From Aquamicrobium lusatiense (GTDB lineage Bacteria > Pseudomonadota > Alphaproteobacteria > Rhizobiales > Rhizobiaceae), in contig NZ_JACHEU010000002.1 of assembly GCF_014201615.1 (NCBI RefSeq), positions 277,846 to 341,845 on the forward strand: 64,000 bases of DNA, written 5' to 3'. The notes under the pieces were generated by a model, which searched no databases, had not been told where the DNA came from, and saw nothing but the letters and a program-made list of their open reading frames with translations. The position numbers were made by a program, and so were the translations under genes. Each line of letters opens with the position of its first letter. Positions within the stretch are counted from its first letter, which is position 1. Positions 26,091 to 33,794 of this stretch are shown piece after piece.

Positions 26091-26393
26091 ATGGATCGCC
26101 TGCAGTTCTTTTCGCCTGTCCGCGTCTCATTGGGGCGTGGCCAGCCCGTTCACACCATCGAAAATGTGACCGATGCGCTCGTTTTTCTGCGTGAATGGCC
26201 GATAGGCCGGCGTGGCCCTGTCTACCGTTGCGCTCTGAATTGTTGCGCAGCGGCAATGGCCGCCCAGATGAGCGCGGAAGAAGCCCGAAAATCATTCGCC
26301 GGTTTCGCGCGCATCACCGGATTGCTGGTCGACAGCGGCCCGGCGCCGATGGTTGCGACCACGCGTTCGACGCTGCATCGCCCGACAACGTGA
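26091..26393 (+). CDS. DUF982 protein
   Basis: This is a 100-residue DUF982 protein (VRVSLGRGQPVHTIENVTDALVFLREWPIGRRGPVY then CAAAMAAQMSAEEARKSFAGFARITGLLVD). DUF982 proteins are common in rhizobia and their function is unknown. A GGGAGG site precedes the ATG at 26091; an in-frame ATG two codons upstream is less well placed. An exact EcfG promoter lies upstream, suggesting that the gene belongs to the general stress regulon. Confidence 0.8.
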   Translation: MDRLQFFSPVRVSLGRGQPVHTIENVTDALVFLREWPIGRRGPVYRCALNCCAAAMAAQMSAEEARKSFAGFARITGLLVDSGPAPMVATTRSTLHRPTT

Positions 26394-26429
26394 GCCGCTC
26401 AACGCGGAGCCTTCCGCCCGAAGGATCAG

Positions 26430-26469
26430 AAAAAAAGCCGCCCCGTGATCTTCACGATCGCGGGGCGGC
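26430..26469 (-). terminator. Rho-independent terminator after the yeaQ operon
   Basis: On the minus strand a 14-bp stem (GCCGCCCCGCGATC with GATCACGGGGCGGC, one G-T pair) and a 5-base loop are followed by seven T's. It ends the unit of the GlsB/YeaQ gene and the 48-residue membrane protein. Confidence 0.9.
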
Positions 26470-26478
26470 GCATGTTCA

Positions 26479-26625
26479 TCAGTTCTGCTCGATGGAAACG
26501 CCGCCCTCATCGATCCTGAGTTCGACGCCGGCAGGTTTCGTTTCCTCCCGATAGACATAGATGCTGAGACCGATCACGACGACGACCAGCGCGCCGATGA
26601 GGAGGTAGAGGTTGCTTCTGTTCAT
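26479..26625 (-). CDS. 48-residue single-span membrane protein
   Basis: This small ORF starts MNRSNLYLLIGALVVVVIGL and ends EGGVSIEQN. One transmembrane helix (residues 5-25) is followed by a short polar, mostly acidic tail. It lies 21 bp after the GlsB/YeaQ gene and just before a strong terminator, so it is the second gene of that unit. A GGAAAGCGTGTCC stretch gives a weak ribosome-binding site. Similar short proteins are common in rhizobia; no function is known. Confidence 0.7.
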   Translation of the reverse strand: MNRSNLYLLIGALVVVVIGLSIYVYREETKPAGVELRIDEGGVSIEQN

Positions 26626-26646
26626 GGACACGCTTTCCGGTCAGTT

Positions 26647-26901
26647 TCAGGCCGACTTCACAACACGGATCAGCAACAGCAGGATTATTGCGCCGATCAG
26701 CGCATTGATGATGTTGGCGATGACACCGCCGCCGATAACGATGCCAACCTTCGGCAAGAGCCAGCCGGCGATGAACGCGCCGACGATACCGACCACGATG
26801 TTACCAAGCAGGCCGAAGCCGTACCCTTTGACGATCAGTCCCGCGAGCCAGCCTGCGATCGCACCTACGATAAGAAAGACAATAAGACCTTCCGGACCCA
26901 C
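26647..26901 (-). CDS. GlsB/YeaQ/YmgE-family stress membrane protein
   Basis: This 84-residue protein has three glycine-rich transmembrane segments: LIVFLIVGAIAGWLAGLIV, GLLGNIVVGIVGAFIAGWLLP and NALIGAIILLLLIRVV. This is the transglycosylase-associated (GlsB/YeaQ) family, usually induced by stress; its molecular role is unknown. The start is GTG with GGAGGG nine bases upstream. Confidence 0.9.
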   Translation of the reverse strand: MGPEGLIVFLIVGAIAGWLAGLIVKGYGFGLLGNIVVGIVGAFIAGWLLPKVGIVIGGGVIANIINALIGAIILLLLIRVVKSA

Positions 26902-27047
26902 GACGTTCCCTCCATTAGAAATGGCCGAGGCGGAGCGCTGTGCCCCGAATCAACCCGGGTTTCAACAAATGCAGGGTATGAGAATAAGCACACCACCGCC
27001 ACCCCGTTACATTGGGCGGGGCGGACAGGCGTCAAGCCTTGGCGCTG

Positions 27048-27278
27048 CTATTCTTCGTCGCCAGCTTCATCAGAATTTTCATCATCCGAATTTTCCGGAC
27101 GCCAGCTGGCCGGTTCGACCTTCTTTTGTGTCTTTGAATCCGTATAGGCCCACCATGCCTGGTCCTCAGCATCCCAGCGGGCAAGGGATTCGTTCATGAC
27201 GCCGTCGCTGTCGGTCCAGTAAACGGTTACGCGCGATCCGTCCTTAGGGGCGCTGGCGATGGGTTCACGCTCTGCCAT
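27048..27278 (-). CDS. Small acidic conserved hypothetical protein
   Basis: The 76-residue product begins MAEREPIASAPKDGSRVTVYW, continues GVMNESLARWDAEDQAWWAYT and ends in an acidic tail of Asp, Glu and Asn. The Trp-rich core recalls small proteins annotated as hypothetical in rhizobia. GAGGAAGA precedes the ATG. An exact EcfG promoter lies about 46-71 bp upstream, so it is probably a stress gene. Confidence 0.7.
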   Translation of the reverse strand: MAEREPIASAPKDGSRVTVYWTDSDGVMNESLARWDAEDQAWWAYTDSKTQKKVEPASWRPENSDDENSDEAGDEE

Positions 27279-27303
27279 GTGGTCTTCCTCTCTGCCTGAA
27301 TGC

Positions 27304-27344
27304 CTGTCCGGTGGCAAAGCTGCAACGCGCTGCGCCACCGGACA
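27304..27344. repeat. 12-bp inverted repeat overlapping an EcfG promoter
   Basis: CTGTCCGGTGGC (27304-27315) is the exact reverse complement of GCCACCGGACAG (27333-27344). It lies just after nrnC and could end nrnC transcription, although no T-run follows; it also covers most of the EcfG promoter of the next gene. Confidence 0.5.
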
Positions 27345-27349
27345 GTTCC
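27324..27349 (-). promoter_or_regulatory. EcfG-type general stress promoter before the small acidic gene
   Basis: On the minus strand GGAAC (27349-27345), a 17-base spacer and CGTT (27327-27324) match the EcfG consensus exactly. The start at 27278 is 46 bp downstream. Confidence 0.6.
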
Positions 27350-27376
27350 GGTACGAACCGGTTCTCAGCTTCTTTG

Positions 27377-27997
27377 TCAGCTATGCGCGAAGATATCCGT
27401 TTCTTCCCAGCCCATCAGATCGAGCTTCGAGCGTGTCGGCAGGAAGTGGAAGCAGGCTTCGGCTTCCTCCACCCTGCCATCGCGCTTCAGCCGGCCGGCG
27501 AGAACGTCGCGCAGACGGTGAAGATAGAGAACGTCCGAAGCGGCATATTCAAGCTGCTCGGGCGACAGCGTTTCCGCCGCCCAGTCGGAGGATTGCTGCT
27601 GCTTGGAGATGCTCACGCCCAGCAATTCGTTGCAGATATCCTTCAGCCCGTGACGATCGGTGTAGGTGCGGGTCAGCCGCGAGGCGATCTTGGTGCAGAA
27701 CACCGGCTCGGCCATGACACCGAAGGCATTGTACAGCACCGCGATGTCGAAGCGCCCGAAGTGAAACAGCTTCGTCACCTTCGGGTTGGCAAGCAGACTG
27801 ACGAGGTTCGGCGCCTCCTTCTGGCCCGCCGCTATCTGGATCACGTCGGCCGTGCCGTCGCCGGGCGAAATCTGCACCACGCACAAACGGTCGCGGTGAG
27901 GATTGAGGCCGAGCGTCTCGGTGTCGATGGCCACCGCATCGACATCATAGTGGGCGAGATCGGGCAGATCGCCCTTGTGGAAACGGATCGTGCTCAT
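27377..27997 (-). CDS. nrnC: NanoRNase NrnC (RNase D-like exonuclease)
   Basis: NrnC is the DEDDy exonuclease that degrades very short RNAs, ending with dinucleotides, in alphaproteobacteria lacking Orn. The 206-residue product has the active-site residues Asp25 and Glu27 (AIDTETLGL), Asp84 (GRFDIAVL), Tyr151 and Asp155 (EYAASDVLYL). It lacks the HRDC domains of true RNase D, and its length matches Bartonella and Brucella NrnC. It lies 8 bp after the M20 dipeptidase gene on the same strand. Confidence 0.9.
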   Translation of the reverse strand: MSTIRFHKGDLPDLAHYDVDAVAIDTETLGLNPHRDRLCVVQISPGDGTADVIQIAAGQKEAPNLVSLLANPKVTKLFHFGRFDIAVLYNAFGVMAEPVFCTKIASRLTRTYTDRHGLKDICNELLGVSISKQQQSSDWAAETLSPEQLEYAASDVLYLHRLRDVLAGRLKRDGRVEEAEACFHFLPTRSKLDLMGWEETDIFAHS

Positions 27998-28004
27998 GCC
28001 ACCC

Positions 28005-29405
28005 TCACTTCGTCGTCAGCGCGGCGAGAATGCGCGCCCAGGAGCGCTGGCCCTTGTGGAAGGAGGACAGCTCGTATTTCTCGTTGGGCGAATGGATGCG
28101 GTCGTCGGAAAGACCAAAGCCCACAAGCAGGGATTCCATGCCGAGATAGGTCTGGAAATCACCAACGATGGGAATCGATCCACCCATGGCGATCATCACC
28201 GCAGGCTTCGGCCATTCGTCGGACAGCGCGTCCTTGGCCTTGGCGAGGAACGGCGAGTCGTAGGAAAGCTGGATTGCCGGCGAGCCGCCATGCTGGTGGA
28301 ACTCCACGGAACAGTCGGCGGGAATGCGCTCCTCGACGAATTTGCGGAAGGCGGCACGGATTTTTGCCGGGTCCTGCTTGTGCACGAGGCGGAACGACAC
28401 CTTGGCCGAGGCCTGCGACGCGATCACCGTCTTGAAGCCCTTGCCGGTGTAACCGCCGGTGATGCCGTTGAACTCCGCCGTCGGCCGTGCCCAGACCAGT
28501 TCGAGAACCGAGCGGCCCTTTTCGCCCGACGGAATCGACAATCCCACCTGCCCGAGGAAGGTTTCGGCGGTTTCGCCCAGCGTCTCCCACGACTTCAGCA
28601 CCTGCGAGGGCGTTTCCTCGACACCATCGTAGAAGCCGGGAATGGTGACGCGGCCGTTCTCGTCATGAATGTCGGCAAGAACCCGCGACAGGATGCGGAT
28701 CGGGTTGGCCGCGGCCCCACCGAACTCGCCTGAATGCAGGTCACGATCGGCGGCATGGACGACCACCTCCTCGCCCACCAGTCCGCGGAGCGCGGTGGAG
28801 ATGGCAGGCGTGTCACGGTCCCACATGCCGGTATCGCACACCAGCGCGAAATCGGCCTTCAGCTCTTCCGCATTGGCTTCAAGGAACGGCTTCAGCGACG
28901 GCGAACCGCTTTCTTCCTCGCCCTCGAACAAAAGCGTGATGCGGCAGGGAAGGCCGCCATGCACCGCCTTCCAGGCGCGGCAGGCTTCCACGAAGGTCAT
29001 GAGCTGGCCCTTGTCGTCGGCCGAGCCGCGTCCGGTGATGACCTTGCGGCCGGGCTCGACCTCCTTCAGCGCCGGCGCGAAGGGGTCGTCATGCCACAGC
29101 TCCAGCGGATCGACCGGCTGCACGTCATAATGGCCATAGAACAGCACATGCGGGCTGCCTTCCGGACCTTCATGATGGGCAACGACCATCGGATGGCCGG
29201 GCGTGTCGCGCACCGAAGCATCGAAGCCGATGCTTTTGAGATCCTCAACCAGCCATTCGGCACCCTTGCGGCAGTCGGCGGCGAATTCCGGGTCGGTCGA
29301 GATCGAGCGAATGCGCAGCAACGCAAACAGGCGATCAAGGCTCTCGTCCAGAGACTGGTCGAGTCGCTCAAGGACCGGGGCAAGAACGGGGGGGAGTTTG
29401 GACAT
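28005..29405 (-). CDS. M20-family dipeptidase
   Basis: This zinc metallopeptidase has the M20 layout: VLFYGHYDVQPVDP (first metal His and Asp), GRGSADDKGQLMTFVEA (bridging Asp), LLFEGEEESGSPSL (catalytic Glu pair), VCDTGMWDRD, and the lid/dimerisation domain in the middle. The last metal His is probably in DRIHSPNEKYEL. At 466 residues it matches the cytosolic dipeptidase group. A candidate small RNA is encoded upstream in the same direction, ending about 100 bp before the start. Confidence 0.9.
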   Translation of the reverse strand: MSKLPPVLAPVLERLDQSLDESLDRLFALLRIRSISTDPEFAADCRKGAEWLVEDLKSIGFDASVRDTPGHPMVVAHHEGPEGSPHVLFYGHYDVQPVDPLELWHDDPFAPALKEVEPGRKVITGRGSADDKGQLMTFVEACRAWKAVHGGLPCRITLLFEGEEESGSPSLKPFLEANAEELKADFALVCDTGMWDRDTPAISTALRGLVGEEVVVHAADRDLHSGEFGGAAANPIRILSRVLADIHDENGRVTIPGFYDGVEETPSQVLKSWETLGETAETFLGQVGLSIPSGEKGRSVLELVWARPTAEFNGITGGYTGKGFKTVIASQASAKVSFRLVHKQDPAKIRAAFRKFVEERIPADCSVEFHQHGGSPAIQLSYDSPFLAKAKDALSDEWPKPAVMIAMGGSIPIVGDFQTYLGMESLLVGFGLSDDRIHSPNEKYELSSFHKGQRSWARILAALTTK

Positions 29406-29504
29406 GTTTTCAGGCCTTTCGATTCTGCGCGCAGCCTAAAGCTGTCGGATCGAAACGGAAAGGCAGTTGTTGGGGGCGCCGGCACGACATCTGCGGCCGA
29501 AAGC

Positions 29505-29645
29505 AAAAAGAAGCGCCGCCGTGGCGGAGGGGGGAACCACGGCGGCTTTACTTCAAACGGTGCGGCAGCCCGGAGAGGGGGATAGGCTGCCGCATTCGTC
29601 CGGTAAGGCGGGGGACGGGCCTTGTTTCCGGACTTCGGCGAAAAC
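29505..29645 (-). ncRNA. Candidate trans-acting small RNA with anti-Shine-Dalgarno loops
   Basis: On the minus strand three stable hairpins follow one another. H1 (29633-29598): GTCCGG/CCGGAC with inner AAGGC/GCCTT and loop CCGTCCCCC. H2 (29594-29561): perfect 10-bp stem TGCGGCAGCC/GGCTGCCGCA with loop TATCCCCCTCTCCG. H3 (29546-29515): perfect 10-bp stem GCCGCCGTGG/CCACGGCGGC with loop TTCCCCCCTCCG, then GCTTCTTTTT as a terminator. All three loops are C/U-rich and would pair with GGAGG-like ribosome-binding sites, the design of the rhizobial alpha-r14 (NfeR1-like) sRNA family. No ORF fits the stretch. The 5' end is a guess. Confidence 0.65.
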
Positions 29646-29698
29646 TGCCGATGCATGCTATTTGTGGATCGGAAGATGGCGATTCAAGGGCACAAAGA

Positions 29699-29712
29699 TT
29701 ACAACTTTGTAA
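29699..29712. promoter_or_regulatory. Palindrome between the sRNA candidate and polA
   Basis: TTACAA-CT-TTGTAA is a 14-bp palindrome about 55 bp upstream of the likely 5' end of the RNA candidate and about 100 bp upstream of polA. It could be an operator; nothing identifies the protein. Confidence 0.3.
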
Positions 29713-29815
29713 CATGCCTGTGATGCAGCCATCCTCTGTCAGCAATGGCGTGCTCGGCGGGGCATAACCCGCCTTTGCGATGGACCGCAACGCCCCGCCA
29801 CGCTATCCATGCGGC

Positions 29816-32746
29816 ATGAAAAAAGGCGATCATCTCTTTCTTGTCGACGGCTCGGGCTACATTTTCCGCGCCTATCACGCATTGCCGCCACTGACCCGTA
29901 AATCGGACGGATTGCCGACCAATGCCGTGCTCGGCTTCTGCAACATGGTGTGGAAGCTGATGCGCGACGCGCGCGACACCGATGTCGGGGTAACGCCGAC
30001 GCATTTCGCCGTCATTTTCGACTATTCCTCGAAAACCTTCCGCAACGAGCTTTACCCGGAATACAAGGCCAACCGCTCGGCGCCGCCGGAGGATCTCGTT
30101 CCGCAGTTCGGGCTGATCCGCCACGCAACCCGCGCCTTCAACCTGCCCTGCGTGGAAATGGAGGGTTTCGAGGCCGACGATCTGATCGCCACCTACTGCC
30201 GCATGGCCGAGGAAGCGGGCGCCGACGCCACCATCATCTCCTCGGACAAGGACCTGATGCAGCTCGTCAGCCCCAGCGTCTCGATGTATGATCCGATGAA
30301 GGATCATCAGATCGGCATCCCCGAAGTCATCGAGAAATGGGGGGTGCCGCCGGAAAAGATGATCGACCTGCAGGCGCTGACGGGCGACTCGGTCGACAAC
30401 ATTCCCGGCATTCCCGGCATCGGTCCCAAAACCGCGGCACAGCTTCTGGAACAATATGGCGACCTCGACACCTTGCTTGCCCGTGCCGGCGAGATCAAGC
30501 AGCCGAAGCGCCGCGAGTCCATCATCGAGAACACCGGGAAAGCCCGCCTGTCTCGCGAACTGGTGACGCTGAAGCGCGACGTTCCGGTGAATGAGGTGCC
30601 GGACGACTTTGCGCTCGAACCCGCCAACGGACCGAAGCTGGTCGCCTTCCTGAAGGCGATGGAGTTCACCACGCTGACGCGGCGCGTGGCCGAGGCAACC
30701 GGCACGGAAGCCGGCGAGGTCGAGGCCGCCGATGTGCCGGTCGAGCGCGCTGACACCGCCCACGGCCCGGACATGGATGAAGTGGCGTCCGCAACAACGG
30801 ACGAAGCCGGAACCGAAACCGCTCCCGCGGCGGACGAAGGCGACACCCCTGCCCGGCTCGCCGACCGGCGCGCCGAGGCGGCGACGGCGGAAAAGATCGA
30901 CGTCGACGCCTATCACACCATCACCGATCTTCAGACGCTGACGGACTGGATCGCAGAGGCCTTCGAGACGGGCGTCGTCGCCTTCGACACCGAGACTACC
31001 TCGCTCGACCCGATGCAGGCCGAACTGGTCGGCTTTTCCCTGGCCCCGCGGCCGGGCCGCGCGGCCTATGTGCCGCTGGGCCACAGGCAAGGCGCGGGCG
31101 ACCTGCTGGGCGGCGGCCCGGTGGAAGGTCAACTGCCGGTGCGCGAGGCGCTGGCAGCACTCAAGCCCCTGATGGAAGCGCCCTCGGTGCTCAAGATCGC
31201 CCAGAACCTCAAATATGATCTGGTCGTGATGAGCCGCTACGGCGTCGATATCGCCCCCTATGACGACACCATGCTGCTTTCTTATGTGCTTGATGGCGGG
31301 GCGGCGCGTGGCCACGGCATGGATTCGCTCGCGGAAAAATGGCTCGGCCACAAGACCATCCAGTTCGGCGAGGTGGCCGGCACCGGCAAGAGCTTCATCG
31401 GCTTCGAGAATGTCGCCATCGACAAGGCCACCCGCTACGCCGGCGAGGATGCCGATGTGACGCTGCGCCTGTGGCAGGTGCTGAAGCCACGGCTGGCCGC
31501 CAAGGGCCTGGTGTCCGTCTATGAGCGGCTGGAACGCCCGCTGGTTCCGGTTCTGGCGCGCATGGAGCAGCGCGGCATCTCGGTCGACCGGCAGATATTG
31601 TCGCGGCTTTCCGGCGAGCTGGCGCAGGGTGCGGCGGCTATCGAGGAGGAAATCTACGGCCTGATCGGCGAGCGCATCAACATCGGCTCGCCGAAGCAGC
31701 TCGGCGACATATTGTTCGGCCGCATGGGCCTGCCAGGCGGCTCGAAGACCAAGACCGGCCAGTGGTCCACCTCCGCGCAACTGCTGGAAGATCTCGCGGC
31801 GGAAGGCCATGAGCTGCCGCGCAAGATCGTGGACTGGCGCCAGCTCACCAAGCTGAAATCGACCTATACCGACGCCCTGCCCGGCTATATCAATCCGCAG
31901 ACCGGCCGCGTTCACACCAACTTCGCGCTCGCCGCGACCACGACGGGACGACTCTCCTCCTCCGACCCGAACCTGCAGAACATCCCCGTGCGCACCGCCG
32001 AGGGCCGCAAGATCAGGACAGCCTTCGTCGCGGACAAGGGCTACAGGCTGGTCTCGGCCGACTACAGCCAGATCGAGCTGCGCGTGCTTGCCCATGTGGC
32101 CGACATCGCCCAGCTCAAGCAGGCGTTCGCGGAAGGCGCCGACATTCACGCCACCACCGCGTCTGAAATGTTCGGCGTGCCGGTGGAAGGCATGCCCTCG
32201 GAAGTGCGCCGCCGCGCCAAGGCGATCAACTTCGGCATCATCTACGGCATTTCGGCCTTCGGTCTCGCCAACCAGCTTTCCATCCCGCGCGAGGAGGCAA
32301 GCGCCTACATCAAGAAGTATTTCGAGCGCTTTCCCGGCATCCGCGATTATATCGAGGAAACCAAGGCCTATGCGCGCGAGAACGGCTATGTGGAGACCGT
32401 GTTCGGCCGGCGCATCCACTATCCGGAAATCCGCTCGCCCAACCCCTCGGTGCGCGCCTTCAACGAGCGCGCCTCGATCAATGCCCGCCTGCAGGGCACG
32501 GCGGCCGACATCATCCGCCGCGCCATGGTGCGCATCGAGCCGGCGCTGGCAGACGCGAAGCTTTCGGCCCGCATGCTGTTGCAGGTCCATGACGAACTGA
32601 TCTTCGAGGTGGCCGACGACGAGGTCGAGGCAACCATTCCCGTGATCTGCGAGGTGATGGAAAACGCGCCGATGCCGGCGCGCGCGCTGTCGGTTCCGCT
32701 CAAGGTGGATGCGCGCGCCGCCCACAACTGGGACGAAGCGCATTGA
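29816..32746 (+). CDS. polA: DNA polymerase I
   Basis: Three domains are present in order. The 5'-3' exonuclease comes first (LFLVDGSGYIFRAYHALPPL, EADDLIATY, ISSDKDLMQLV, GDSVDNIPGIPGIGPKTA). The 3'-5' exonuclease follows, with catalytic Asp and Glu kept (VVAFDTETTSLDP), so proofreading is likely active. The polymerase has motif A DYSQIELRVLAH, motif B RRRAKAINFGIIYG and motif C VHDELIFE. An Ala/Glu/Thr-rich linker of about 60 residues separates the two exonuclease parts. The start at MKKGDHL is favoured over an ATG 36 bases upstream. It fills gaps in lagging-strand synthesis and repair. Confidence 0.97.
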   Translation: MKKGDHLFLVDGSGYIFRAYHALPPLTRKSDGLPTNAVLGFCNMVWKLMRDARDTDVGVTPTHFAVIFDYSSKTFRNELYPEYKANRSAPPEDLVPQFGLIRHATRAFNLPCVEMEGFEADDLIATYCRMAEEAGADATIISSDKDLMQLVSPSVSMYDPMKDHQIGIPEVIEKWGVPPEKMIDLQALTGDSVDNIPGIPGIGPKTAAQLLEQYGDLDTLLARAGEIKQPKRRESIIENTGKARLSRELVTLKRDVPVNEVPDDFALEPANGPKLVAFLKAMEFTTLTRRVAEATGTEAGEVEAADVPVERADTAHGPDMDEVASATTDEAGTETAPAADEGDTPARLADRRAEAATAEKIDVDAYHTITDLQTLTDWIAEAFETGVVAFDTETTSLDPMQAELVGFSLAPRPGRAAYVPLGHRQGAGDLLGGGPVEGQLPVREALAALKPLMEAPSVLKIAQNLKYDLVVMSRYGVDIAPYDDTMLLSYVLDGGAARGHGMDSLAEKWLGHKTIQFGEVAGTGKSFIGFENVAIDKATRYAGEDADVTLRLWQVLKPRLAAKGLVSVYERLERPLVPVLARMEQRGISVDRQILSRLSGELAQGAAAIEEEIYGLIGERINIGSPKQLGDILFGRMGLPGGSKTKTGQWSTSAQLLEDLAAEGHELPRKIVDWRQLTKLKSTYTDALPGYINPQTGRVHTNFALAATTTGRLSSSDPNLQNIPVRTAEGRKIRTAFVADKGYRLVSADYSQIELRVLAHVADIAQLKQAFAEGADIHATTASEMFGVPVEGMPSEVRRRAKAINFGIIYGISAFGLANQLSIPREEASAYIKKYFERFPGIRDYIEETKAYARENGYVETVFGRRIHYPEIRSPNPSVRAFNERASINARLQGTAADIIRRAMVRIEPALADAKLSARMLLQVHDELIFEVADDEVEATIPVICEVMENAPMPARALSVPLKVDARAAHNWDEAH

Positions 32747-32782
32747 CTATGGAAGCTTCGAGCCGGAAAGGGCGCTAAGGCC

Positions 32783-33169
32783 ATGATGCTCAGGCGGCTC
32801 ACCGCCGGCGTCATCGACATCATTCTCATGTTGACGATGGCGCTGTCGCCGCTGTTTCTGGCAGCCGCCTTTCTTCCCGGATACATGGACGCGCCTGCCG
32901 GACAGCCGCCGACACTCCTCATGGGCGCAACCCTTTTGTGGATGATCGTGGTGCTGCTCTGGTATTTTCCGGGCTTTGAAAGCAGCCGCCTGATGGCCAC
33001 GCCGGGCAAGCTCCTGGTGCGGCTGAAAGTGGTGCAGGCGAGCGGGCGAAAGCTGGAGTTCACACAAGCGCTCTACCGCATGGTCTTCGGGCCGCTGGCG
33101 CTGTGGTTCCTGCCGCTCTATCGGGACCGCATGTCGGGTGGCGCAAAAGTCATTGATCGCAGGGGATAG
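32783..33169 (+). CDS. RDD-family membrane protein
   Basis: This 128-residue RDD protein has three transmembrane segments (residues about 10-33, 45-60 and a weaker C-terminal one). The conserved Arg-Leu-x-Ala-x-x-Ile-Asp start (RRLTAGVIDIILM) and TPGKLLVRLKVV loop are the family marks. Function is unknown; some relatives act as cation antiporters. It follows polA by 36 bp and may be co-transcribed. Confidence 0.85.
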   Translation: MMLRRLTAGVIDIILMLTMALSPLFLAAAFLPGYMDAPAGQPPTLLMGATLLWMIVVLLWYFPGFESSRLMATPGKLLVRLKVVQASGRKLEFTQALYRMVFGPLALWFLPLYRDRMSGGAKVIDRRG

Positions 33170-33185
33170 CCTTGAGCGCCGGCCC

Positions 33186-33719
33186 TCACGCCGGCCTGCA
33201 CTCCTGCAGCGCCTGCGCTTCGATGCGCTTGATCCAGCCATCCTTGCAATCCGAGTAGGCGTGCGAATCGTGAGGATGCGCGTCGCGGCAGTCCTGCTTC
33301 AGGCGATCATATTCGGCGGCGATGTCTGCATTCGCGTGCAGGTAATCGCGGAATGCCAGATGCCGTATGACTTCCGGCGAGCCTTCCAGATAGCAATGCG
33401 CCTGCGCCAGCCGCTGGCCGCTTTGCGGGTCCGACTTCGTGCAGTAACGCCGCCCCGGCAGCCCGTATTCGCCCCACCATTCATAGCCCAGCGCCTCGAT
33501 TGCAGGGCGGCAGGCATCGAACGCCTCCAGATCGCGCACCACCGGCAGCAGGTCGAGGACAGGTTTGGCGTGGATGCCGGGAATAGAAGTCGAGCCGATA
33601 TGATGCACGGCGACCACACACGAACCCGCCGCCGCCGAAATGCGCTCCGCCTCCGCCCGCGCCAGTGCTGCCCATTGCGGATCATGAGCGACCAGGTCGA
33701 CCTTGATGGGTGGCGGCAT
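33186..33719 (-). CDS. GrpB/UPF0157 nucleotidyltransferase-like protein
   Basis: This 177-residue protein of the GrpB (UPF0157) group has a nucleotidyltransferase-type fold: VVAVHHIGSTSIPGIHAKPVLDLLPVV contains the GS motif and a downstream Asp. Later parts include FRDYLHANADIAAEYDRLK. The activity has not been defined for the family. It ends close to the RDD gene on the opposite strand and is divergent from ddl. Confidence 0.85.
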   Translation of the reverse strand: MPPPIKVDLVAHDPQWAALARAEAERISAAAGSCVVAVHHIGSTSIPGIHAKPVLDLLPVVRDLEAFDACRPAIEALGYEWWGEYGLPGRRYCTKSDPQSGQRLAQAHCYLEGSPEVIRHLAFRDYLHANADIAAEYDRLKQDCRDAHPHDSHAYSDCKDGWIKRIEAQALQECRPA

Positions 33720-33794
33720 TTTTCTGTCTCTTTCATCTGTTCTTAGTCAGTTCGGCATTTTTATACGCTGATTCCTCACCAAGAAAGGCAGGAC

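Noticed and set aside
29699..32743. A 1014-codon open frame on the minus strand across polA
   Set aside because: It is fully antisense to a clear DNA polymerase I and has no family motifs; its openness follows from high GC content.
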